From Campylobacteraceae bacterium (GTDB taxonomy: Bacteria > Campylobacterota > Campylobacteria > Campylobacterales > Sulfurospirillaceae), in assembly GCA_027013265.1 (NCBI GenBank), contig JALUXQ010000023.1:1-21886 (forward strand): DNA of 21,886 nt. Direction: 5' to 3'. How positions within the stretch are numbered: position 1 is the first letter of the stretch; the number at the start of each line of letters is the position of its first letter. A program made the position numbers and the translations under genes. Under the pieces are notes generated by a model. It made no database searches. It saw only the letters and a list, made by a program, of their open reading frames with translations, and was not told where the DNA came from. Positions 13,553 to 20,612 of the stretch are shown here, piece by piece.

Positions 13553-15199
13553 TTAATTTCTTGCAGTAGTGATAAATTCATTCATTTTTTGATTTAATAC
13601 CTCAGACATTTCATACAACTCTTTTGCCATATCAGATAATTTTTCCATCATAAGACTAGAGTCTTTAGTTGTGCTTTCAACTATACGAGTACCCTCTGCA
13701 ATAGTTTCTATAGTTTGAACAACTTTTTTACTCTCTTGCAAATTTTTACCAGATATATCTTTTGCATCACTAATGATTTCTATACTCTCTTTAATTTTCA
13801 TACTTATTGATTGATTAATTGTATTGATATTATTCATAGATGTTGCCTGAACAGCTATCTCACCTACTGTTTCAATAATACTTTCAGAAAGTGCACTTAT
13901 CGTCACATCACTCACTTTTAAAGAGTTTTGTGTTCTTTCAGCAAGTTTTCGCACTTCATCTGCCACTACAGCAAAACCTCGACCGTGCTCACCTGCGCGA
14001 GCTGCTTCAATTGCAGCATTCAATGCTAAAAGGTTAGTTTGCTCTGCAATATCTGATATAGTGACTAATATACCTTTTATATCTTCAATTTGCGCCTTTA
14101 ACCCCTCTACATGTATAGAAAATTCATTTGTATTTTGTGCTACTTCGTCCACTTTATTAAAGACATCCATGCTATCTTTATTGACATCAAGAAGAGCACT
14201 TGTTGCGGCATCAATCTTCTTAAATGAGATTTCAGTATCAAGGAGACCTTTATTGACAGTTGTATTTATATTTGTATTGTCAATTATCATTTTATCAATC
14301 AGTACAGCACTCGTATCTACCTCTTTTTTTTCTTTTTTGGAAAGTTCTAAAAGATGTGAAGCCATAAGTGTATTTTTTTGTGAATTTTCTTTAACAACAG
14401 AAATGACATCTCCTATTTTTTCTAAAAAATAGTTCATATGATTAGATACTTCTCCAATCTCATCTTGAGAATAAATAGTAACTCTTTTTGTTAGGTCAGT
14501 ACCAATATCATTTAACTCTTGAATGAATTTTTTTAAAGGTTTAGAGACAATTAGCTTAGAGATATACATGATTACAATATAAAGAAAAATTAAAAAAATA
14601 ATAGATGCAATAGTAAGTGAAAGTATGAGATTTTTTGCATCTTTGATACTGTCAGAAATATCAATATCCATGCTTGCCCCACCCAACATATCGCCTACTT
14701 GTACCTGATGACACATTAAACAGTTCGTTCCTTGATAATTTTTTGAAGCGATAAAAGGATAAACCACATGTAGTGTTGATTTATCACCACGGTGAATAAC
14801 TTTTGTTTGAATCTTTTTTGTTTGAATACTTCGCATGTCAAGTACACTTACAGGTCTTTCAATGTCTAGGCCTTTGCCATAATCTTTACTCACTTGCTTA
14901 GTTCTAAAGACATGAAATGAATTCACATTGTCCAAATCTGACATCTTCCTAAAAAATAATTTACGAGAGTTTTTATCACTTATTGAGCCTGTTAGCATAA
15001 GCATATTTAAAGCTCCGATAGAGCTTTGAGAAACAGCAATTCCTTTTTTTGTTACTGATTTAATCACCATTTTATTAATAATATAATCTAGAGAAATACC
15101 CACAGCTAACATACTTACAAACAAAACAGACATGATTACCATCTGTACTTTTGTAGCAACCCGCAACCTTCTCCAAAGTAACTTCACAACTATTCCCAT
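13553..15199 (-). CDS. Transmembrane chemoreceptor with periplasmic CxxCH (heme c) sensor domain
   Basis: A 548-residue methyl-accepting chemotaxis protein. TM1 is at ~19-41, the periplasmic sensor at ~42-190, TM2 at ~191-213, a HAMP region at ~212-268, and the signalling domain follows, with hairpin tip at ~385-425 (EQTNLLALNAAIEAARAGEHG). The sensor contains one CLMCH (160-164), a c-type heme attachment motif, near its C-terminal end after VVYPF and before GGASMDIDIS; this resembles DUF3365/Tll0287-like heme sensors found in other chemoreceptors and kinases (family placement is inference). It would sense a redox or gas signal in the periplasm. The ATG at 15199 has only a weak GGAA upstream. 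Monocistronic, with 173 nt upstream and 100 nt downstream. Confidence 0.9.
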   Translation of the reverse strand: MGIVVKLLWRRLRVATKVQMVIMSVLFVSMLAVGISLDYIINKMVIKSVTKKGIAVSQSSIGALNMLMLTGSISDKNSRKLFFRKMSDLDNVNSFHVFRTKQVSKDYGKGLDIERPVSVLDMRSIQTKKIQTKVIHRGDKSTLHVVYPFIASKNYQGTNCLMCHQVQVGDMLGGASMDIDISDSIKDAKNLILSLTIASIIFLIFLYIVIMYISKLIVSKPLKKFIQELNDIGTDLTKRVTIYSQDEIGEVSNHMNYFLEKIGDVISVVKENSQKNTLMASHLLELSKKEKKEVDTSAVLIDKMIIDNTNINTTVNKGLLDTEISFKKIDAATSALLDVNKDSMDVFNKVDEVAQNTNEFSIHVEGLKAQIEDIKGILVTISDIAEQTNLLALNAAIEAARAGEHGRGFAVVADEVRKLAERTQNSLKVSDVTISALSESIIETVGEIAVQATSMNNINTINQSISMKIKESIEIISDAKDISGKNLQESKKVVQTIETIAEGTRIVESTTKDSSLMMEKLSDMAKELYEMSEVLNQKMNEFITTARN

Positions 15200-15224
15200 T
15201 TAAATTCCAAATTTGTCAAATACA

Positions 15225-15230
15225 GTTGTA
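15225..15230 (-). promoter_or_regulatory. Possible -10 box of the heme chemoreceptor gene
   Basis: On the minus strand TTTTTGTGA is followed by TACAAC, a T-run/-10 arrangement like Campylobacterota housekeeping promoters, about 25 nt before the ATG. A TTGACA further downstream is too close to the start codon to act as its -35. Confidence 0.25.
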
Positions 15231-15244
15231 TCACAAAAATGCTT

Positions 15245-15262
15245 AAGGACTCCTTTGTCCTT
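15245..15262 (-). terminator. Hairpin in the gap between radical-SAM and chemoreceptor genes
   Basis: AAGGAC / GTCCTT, a 6-bp perfect stem with a 6-nt loop, followed on the minus strand by TTAAGCATTTTTG. It is the second candidate terminator for the block ending with the radical-SAM gene, or a structure in the leader of the chemoreceptor gene. Confidence 0.35.
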
Positions 15263-15325
15263 CCATTAATATCCATTTAAAAAATCAAGAAACCATATAC
15301 TCTCAACATCTATCAACATAATAAA

Positions 15326-15340
15326 ATGTAATTTTTACAT
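15326..15340 (-). terminator. Hairpin just downstream of the radical-SAM gene
   Basis: ATGTAA / TTACAT, a 6-bp perfect stem with a 3-nt loop, 33 nt after the stop codon and followed by TTTATTAT on the minus strand. It is a weak AU-rich terminator candidate for the gyrA-to-radical-SAM block. Confidence 0.35.
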
Positions 15341-15372
15341 AAGTTATGATCTTATAAATATCGAAGCAAAAT

Positions 15373-16305
15373 TTAAAGCGTTATCTTATTCTTTGAGCCT
15401 TTAGTGTAAAAACACACACCTGCTATCTCTTCTTTATCTACTTGTCCAATATCAAGTAGTTTTCTAAATCTTTTTTTGCTCTCATCATCAAAACTCACAT
15501 CTATATCTTCATAACTTTGTGGTCTTTTTGAGATTAGATTTAAGATTTCATCTTGTGAAAAACTATGTTTTGCTCCATCATAATCTTTTCTATATGCTAA
15601 GCTCACATGTAGATTTTCTATCAAGTTTGCAAGCTCTTTGAGTCTATCCATACTCACTTGTTTGACTCTATAAGCTGGCGGTCTGTCAATTGTACTTATA
15701 TCTACTCTAGTCGGCTTTATACCATTTAAAACAATATTTAGTTTTTCAAACTCTTCCTCTTTGTCATTAATCCCTTCAACCACTAAAATCTCTATAACCA
15801 AAGAGCCTCTAAAACTATGTGAAAAGCTTTTTATAGACTCAATAATGCTATTTAAATCTATGTCACTGTAAGGTCTATCTATCTTTTTAAAACACTTGGG
15901 GCTCGCACAATCAAGCGATAGTTTTACAATATCAATTTTTTCGAGAGTTTTTTGTATCTTTTTATCAACGATACTGGCACCATTGCTTAAGATGAGTAGT
16001 TTGTGGCTCTGTTTTATCTTATTTATTTCAGTAACAAGATTATCAAGATATGGATAGAGAGTTGGTTCACCATTTGCTGTTATCGTTATGACATCTATGT
16101 TACTATGCTTTACAAGAGCCTCTTTAAGAGAGTTTATCACATCTTTGACAGGCACAACATCCTGCATCTTTTTGATTGGTTTTGCACCCTTTAACTCGCA
16201 ATATACACAATCAAAATTACACTGTTTGAGTGCTGGACTCAAATCAATCCCTAAAGATTTGCCAAACCTTCTGGAATTGACTGGTCCAAAAATTATCTCA
16301 CTCAT
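15373..16305 (-). CDS. Radical SAM protein encoded next to hemE
   Basis: A 310-residue radical SAM enzyme. The N-terminal GPVNSRRFGKSLGID is typical of a MoaA/NifB-related family of unknown function. The [4Fe-4S] cluster motif is CNFDCVYC (C29, C33, C36), followed by the SAM-binding TANGEPTLYP and the LLILSNGA strand. The C-terminal ~60 residues (ISKRPQSYEDI onward) look like a small winged-helix-type domain. Its ATG overlaps the hemE stop (ATGA, 4 nt), so it is translated with hemE. A radical-SAM gene beside hemE is also present in Campylobacter jejuni. The reaction is unknown; the coupling hints at a tetrapyrrole-related role, but it is not HemN, which has different motifs. Confidence 0.88.
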   Translation of the reverse strand: MSEIIFGPVNSRRFGKSLGIDLSPALKQCNFDCVYCELKGAKPIKKMQDVVPVKDVINSLKEALVKHSNIDVITITANGEPTLYPYLDNLVTEINKIKQSHKLLILSNGASIVDKKIQKTLEKIDIVKLSLDCASPKCFKKIDRPYSDIDLNSIIESIKSFSHSFRGSLVIEILVVEGINDKEEEFEKLNIVLNGIKPTRVDISTIDRPPAYRVKQVSMDRLKELANLIENLHVSLAYRKDYDGAKHSFSQDEILNLISKRPQSYEDIDVSFDDESKKRFRKLLDIGQVDKEEIAGVCFYTKGSKNKITL

Positions 16306-17333
16306 AGGTTTTTTGTTTTATCTTGAACTGATTTTATAAAATATTTTGCATTCTCAACTGGAACATCAGGTAAAATCCCATGACCTAGGTTGAAGATATG
16401 TCTTCTGTTTTTCATCACTTTGACAACTTTTTCTATCCCTTCATCTATAGCTTTTTTACTATAAAGTCTTGTAGGTTCCATATTGCCTTGAAGCACATAT
16501 TTATCTCCCAACTTCTCTTTTGCCAACTCCATAGGTGTTGACCAATCTACTCCAAAAACATCAAAATCACCATCTATCTTATCCAAATATCCGCTGATGC
16601 CTTTTGGAAATACGATTATCGGAGTATCAGGATAGTTTGACTTCAAGAAACTAGCCAACTCTTTTATATAGTTCCAGCTAAACTCAAAATAGGCACTCTC
16701 CTCAAGAGCTGATGCCCAAGAGTCAAATATCATGGCAACATCAATTCCACTTTCGATCTGGTTTTGCATATATAACTTAAGTGTGTCTGTCACTTTTTCA
16801 AGAAGAGCATGCATTAACTTAGGCTGTGTATAAATCAACTTTTTGACCTGCGCATAAGTCTTTGTGCCTTGCCCCTCTATCATATAAGTTGCAAGTGTCC
16901 AAGGAGCTCCACAAAAGCCTATAAGAGCTTTGTCTGCTGCTAGTTTTCCTCTTATGAGTTTAATAGTGTCATATACATATTTTAAGTTTTTTGCTGCCAA
17001 TTGAACATCTAACTTTTCCACATCTTCAAAAGAGGTGATAGGATTACCAAAAACAGGGCCTTCACCTTTTACAAACTTTAAATCCATACCCATCTCAAGT
17101 GGTACGACCAAGATATCACTAAACATGATTGAAGCATCAACACCAACAATATCAACTGGCTGAAGCGAAACTTCACAGGCTTTTTGCGGATCTTTACAAA
17201 GAGATAAAAAATCTCCCGCCTTGCTTCTTACTTCCATATACTCTGGCAGATATCTACCTGCTTGTCTCATCATCCATACTGGTGTATAAGGGGTTTTTTT
17301 TCCCTTACAAGCATCTACAAAAATTTTACTCAT
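16302..17333 (-). CDS. hemE: Uroporphyrinogen III decarboxylase
   Basis: A 343-residue HemE, which converts uroporphyrinogen III to coproporphyrinogen III in heme synthesis. The family signatures PVWMMRQAGRYLPEY (18-32, with the substrate-binding arginines) and the catalytic-site aspartate D73 in MFSDI are present, as are GFCGAPWTLATYMIEG and the C-terminal FNLGHGILPDVPVEN. The ATG follows AAGGAC, 22 nt after asd. The radical-SAM gene overlaps its stop. The product is of normal length and intact; it would supply heme for, among others, the nearby heme-motif chemoreceptor (inference). Confidence 0.97.
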   Translation of the reverse strand: MSKIFVDACKGKKTPYTPVWMMRQAGRYLPEYMEVRSKAGDFLSLCKDPQKACEVSLQPVDIVGVDASIMFSDILVVPLEMGMDLKFVKGEGPVFGNPITSFEDVEKLDVQLAAKNLKYVYDTIKLIRGKLAADKALIGFCGAPWTLATYMIEGQGTKTYAQVKKLIYTQPKLMHALLEKVTDTLKLYMQNQIESGIDVAMIFDSWASALEESAYFEFSWNYIKELASFLKSNYPDTPIIVFPKGISGYLDKIDGDFDVFGVDWSTPMELAKEKLGDKYVLQGNMEPTRLYSKKAIDEGIEKVVKVMKNRRHIFNLGHGILPDVPVENAKYFIKSVQDKTKNL

Positions 17334-17355
17334 CTAGTGTCCTTAGTTTAAATTA

Positions 17356-18381
17356 TTATCCTTCTGTCTCTATCCATTTTAGAGCGATTCTTACTGCATT
17401 TGTGGCAGCTCCAACCCTTATCTGATCAGCACAACACCAAAGGTGTAAGATATTGTCCCTATAGATATCTTTTCTGATTCGCCCAACATATGTCTCATCT
17501 GTATCTGTTGAGATAATTGGCATAGGATACTCGTTTTTACTAGGCTCATCAACTACAACTATACTTGGTGAGTTTCTCAAAATCTCTCTAGCTCTGTCCG
17601 CGCTAACGGAGTTATTAAAGTGGATAGTGATGTCTTCACTATGGCTTCTTAGTATCGGAACTCGCACACAAGTGGCACTCACCTCTACATCCTTATGGAG
17701 AATTTTTTGGGTTTCATTGACCATCTTCATCTCCTCTTTTGTGTAGTCATTATCTCCAAAAACATCTATGTGGGGTATAACATTTAGTGCAATTCTATGC
17801 TGAAACTTCTCTACTCTACTCTCATCCAATTTAAAAGCAAAAAAGTCTTGCATCTGAGTAACAAGCTCCGCCATCCCCTCTTTGCCAGCACCGCTTACTG
17901 CTTGATAGGTACTGACATCTACTCTTTTGATATCAAATGCATCATCAAGTGGCTTTAAAATCTGCACCATCTGTATGGTTGAGCAATTTGGATTTGCTAT
18001 GATTCCCCTGTTTTTCCAAGCACCGATATCCTCAGGATTGCACTCTGGGACAATGAGCGGAACATCACTATCCATCCTAAAGTGGCTTGTATTGTCAATC
18101 ACCACAGCTCCTGCCTCTGCTGCATATGGAGCAAATTTGGCTGAAACACTTCCGCCTGCACTAAAAAAGGCGATATCTATCTCTTTCTCTTCAAAAACAT
18201 CTTGAGTCAACTCTAAAACTTTGTAATTTTTACCTTTAAACTCAACTTCCAAACCAACACTCTTTGCACTTGCGAGTGGAAAAAGCTCTCCAACTGGAAA
18301 ATTTAAATCTTCTAGAACTCTGCACAACTCTTCGCCAACTGCCCCTGTAGCACCCGCTATGGCTACATTATACTTTCTCAT
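17356..18381 (-). CDS. asd: Aspartate-semialdehyde dehydrogenase
   Basis: A 341-residue Asd, which reduces aspartyl phosphate to aspartate semialdehyde, the branch point to lysine/diaminopimelate, methionine and threonine. The NADP-binding GATGAVGEE is at 10-18, the catalytic cysteine C133 in NPNCSTIQM, and the acid-base histidine H247 in RSHSED; the C-terminal LWCCADQIRVGAATNAVR is family-typical. The ATG lies 14 nt inside the end of flgR, so the two are probably coupled. The flgR-asd order is the same in Campylobacter jejuni, although the two genes have unrelated jobs. Confidence 0.97.
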   Translation of the reverse strand: MRKYNVAIAGATGAVGEELCRVLEDLNFPVGELFPLASAKSVGLEVEFKGKNYKVLELTQDVFEEKEIDIAFFSAGGSVSAKFAPYAAEAGAVVIDNTSHFRMDSDVPLIVPECNPEDIGAWKNRGIIANPNCSTIQMVQILKPLDDAFDIKRVDVSTYQAVSGAGKEGMAELVTQMQDFFAFKLDESRVEKFQHRIALNVIPHIDVFGDNDYTKEEMKMVNETQKILHKDVEVSATCVRVPILRSHSEDITIHFNNSVSADRAREILRNSPSIVVVDEPSKNEYPMPIISTDTDETYVGRIRKDIYRDNILHLWCCADQIRVGAATNAVRIALKWIETEG

Positions 18382-19672
18382 TTTTAACCTCTATCTTGTA
18401 TTTTTCAATTTTGTTAATTATCGCTTTTTTACTCATTCCTAACACTTTACCAGCCTCATTTATGTCAAATTCAACACTTTGAAGCACCTCTTGTATCAAC
18501 TCTTTTTCCATACTATTTATACTTTTATTGCTACTCCTGCTATCTAAAAAGAGATCTTTTTCGCTTATCTTTTCTTCATCACTTAAAATTGCAGCTCTTT
18601 CTACTACAGATATCAGTTCCCTTATATTTCCTGGCCAATCATAACCCAATAGTGCAAGTTCTGCCTCTTTTGAGAAAACTCTACTTGATAAGTCATATTT
18701 TTCAATCACATCCTGCAAAGTCTTTCTAGCAATCTCTAAAATCTCATCTCTTCTTTGTTTTAATGGAGCTATTTTTATAGGGATTGTGTTTAGTCTAAAA
18801 TACAAATCTTCTCTAAATTTACCCTGCTCTATCACCTCTTTTATGTCTGCATTTGTAGCTGAGATGATCCTCACATCTACTGGTATCGGCTTAATTCCAC
18901 CTACCCTATACACTACCCTCTCTTGCAATACTCGCAAAAGTTTACTCTGAAGTGCTACTGACATTTCAGCTATCTCATCTAAAAATATCGTCCCTTTATC
19001 TGCTAATTCAAAATATCCCTTTTTGTCAGCAATCGCATCTGTAAAAGCACCTTTTACATAACCAAAAAGCTCACTTTCTAGTAAATTTTCTGGGATTGCA
19101 GCCATATTTATCGCTATAAAATTATTTTTTGCCCTTGTTGAATTTTTATGAACATAGTTTGCAAACAGCTCTTTTCCAACACCGCTTTGACCCAAAAGCA
19201 AAACACTAGCATCAGTCTTCGCTGCTTTTTTCGCCAATGACAAAGATGCCTCTAAACTACTTGAAGTCCCTAAAAAAATTCTATTTTCACCCTTTTTACT
19301 CTCTATCTTTTTTGGTATTTTTGCTCTAATTTTTACATTTCTTTTTATCGCATCAACTAGAGTATCGATTTCAAATGGCTTTGTTAGAAAATCTTTCACA
19401 CCAAGCCTAACTGACTCAATGGCTCTATTTAGCGTGGCATTTCCTGTGATGACTATGATATCAAATCTATTATCCAATTTTTTAACAAACTCTATGCCAT
19501 CCATACCAGGCATATTGATATCTGTGATAACCAAATCTACACTATTATCTATCTTTTTTAAGGCATCAAGAGCATTTTTATAGCAAACAACTTTGAATTC
19601 GTCATACTCTTTTAGAGCAAATTCGAGTGATTTTCTCATATTTATGTCATCTTCTACGATAGCTATTTGCAT
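18368..19672 (-). CDS. flgR: Sigma-54-dependent response regulator FlgR
   Basis: A 434-residue NtrC-type activator with all three domains. The receiver (1-~115) has the acidic pocket D8/D9, phospho-acceptor D51 (TDINMPGMDG), T76 and K98. The AAA+ domain has Walker A GQSGVGKE (161-168), the sigma-54 contact loop GAFTDA (208-213, versus the usual GAFTGA), Walker B TIFLDE and the R-finger region FREDLYFRL. The C-terminus is a Fis-type helix-turn-helix (~390-427). The neighbouring flgP, flgQ and asd make FlgR the best assignment: with the FlgS kinase it turns on sigma-54 rod/hook genes of the flagellum. Unlike Helicobacter FlgR, which lacks the DNA-binding domain, this one keeps it. ATG preceded by GGAAG. 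Confidence 0.85.
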   Translation of the reverse strand: MQIAIVEDDINMRKSLEFALKEYDEFKVVCYKNALDALKKIDNSVDLVITDINMPGMDGIEFVKKLDNRFDIIVITGNATLNRAIESVRLGVKDFLTKPFEIDTLVDAIKRNVKIRAKIPKKIESKKGENRIFLGTSSSLEASLSLAKKAAKTDASVLLLGQSGVGKELFANYVHKNSTRAKNNFIAINMAAIPENLLESELFGYVKGAFTDAIADKKGYFELADKGTIFLDEIAEMSVALQSKLLRVLQERVVYRVGGIKPIPVDVRIISATNADIKEVIEQGKFREDLYFRLNTIPIKIAPLKQRRDEILEIARKTLQDVIEKYDLSSRVFSKEAELALLGYDWPGNIRELISVVERAAILSDEEKISEKDLFLDSRSSNKSINSMEKELIQEVLQSVEFDINEAGKVLGMSKKAIINKIEKYKIEVKNEKV

Positions 19673-19695
19673 AATACTTCCGATTGTTGGTTATT

Positions 19696-20088
19696 TTATT
19701 GCATTAAAATAGATATATTAGCGAAATCATCTTTAAAATCTACTATAAATCTCGTAGGTACTATTATCAATTCAACTTCATCCTTGATAGAATGTAGTGT
19801 TGAAGTGCTTTGAGATGTGATTTTTGAGCCCACTTTATAGAAGCATGGAAGGATTTTAAAGAAGTTTTTATTTAGTCTTGTAAGCTTGGAGTCATACTTT
19901 TTTGAAGAGACTAAAACTTTGCATTTTGAGGCAACTTTTCCAGTAAAAGGCACCACAAGAGGAGCTATGTTTTTCTCCTCATAAATCAAAGCTTTATCTA
20001 AAGTGACACTTCTGTATGAAAACCAGAAAGTGTCACTTGATAGGATGTTGCTTATTATTAAAACTAGTAAGAGAAGATTTCTTTCCAC
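19696..20088 (-). CDS. flgQ: Putative flagellar motor accessory protein FlgQ
   Basis: A 130-residue protein with an N-terminal hydrophobic signal-like segment (~4-17) and no recognisable domain. I assign FlgQ from position: in Campylobacter jejuni flgQ lies between flgP and flgR, and FlgQ is needed for FlgP and motility. It contains two cysteines (KCKVLV, LPCFY) and is otherwise beta-rich. The start is GTG at 20088-20086 with GGAG 4 nt upstream; this overlaps flgP by 25 nt but keeps the signal segment whole. Sequence alone would only support 'secreted hypothetical protein'. Confidence 0.65.
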   Translation of the reverse strand: MERNLLLLVLIISNILSSDTFWFSYRSVTLDKALIYEEKNIAPLVVPFTGKVASKCKVLVSSKKYDSKLTRLNKNFFKILPCFYKVGSKITSQSTSTLHSIKDEVELIIVPTRFIVDFKDDFANISILMQ

Positions 20089-20573
20089 CTAGCTCCACTC
20101 ATTTTAAGTTCCATTCTTACAGTATATAACCCATCTTTGTATGTGTTTTCAGTTACATTTGCATTTTTAACCAATCCATTTACTTGGGTTACGATACGAG
20201 AGTCTTTCAAAGCTGCATCTTTTACTGTCTCTTTTGCATTTACTTTGATACCAAAAAGTTTCTCACCAAGCTGACGATACGCATCTGTCACGGCTGCCCT
20301 TTTTGCAAGAGCGATAGCTTGAGCTGGTGAAATTGTATTCATAGGGGCAATTCCTTGTCCATAAACTACAAACTCTTTTTCTGGCATATTCTTGATTTGA
20401 TCAAGCCTCTCATTTTTTATAACTTTAGCAATCTGTTTATCGCTTACCTTTTGAACCACAACCTGTCTGATGATTTTTGTCTTTGGTGCTGGCTGTGTAC
20501 CTACACCATTACATCCTGACAACAAAATCAATGCACCCACGCTTGAAATAACTAAAACCATAAACTTACTCAT
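20064..20573 (-). CDS. flgP: Flagellar basal-disk lipoprotein FlgP (LPP20 family)
   Basis: A 169-residue outer-membrane lipoprotein. The signal peptide ends in the lipobox LLSG-C (C21). The mature part has the LPP20/FlgP-type domain with ISPAQAIALAKRAAVTDAYRQLGEKLFG (two short pieces: AQAIALAKRAA and TDAYRQLGE), a feature of this family. In Campylobacter jejuni FlgP forms the large basal disk under the outer membrane that anchors the high-torque motor; here that role follows from family plus position between gyrA and flgQ-flgR. The ATG follows AAAGGT at good distance. The 39-nt gap to gyrA has no evident terminator, so read-through is likely. Confidence 0.82.
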   Translation of the reverse strand: MSKFMVLVISSVGALILLSGCNGVGTQPAPKTKIIRQVVVQKVSDKQIAKVIKNERLDQIKNMPEKEFVVYGQGIAPMNTISPAQAIALAKRAAVTDAYRQLGEKLFGIKVNAKETVKDAALKDSRIVTQVNGLVKNANVTENTYKDGLYTVRMELKMSGARWKEIFSY

Positions 20574-20612
20574 AGCATACCTTTATAATAATTTTCAGAG
20601 TATAAGCAACTC

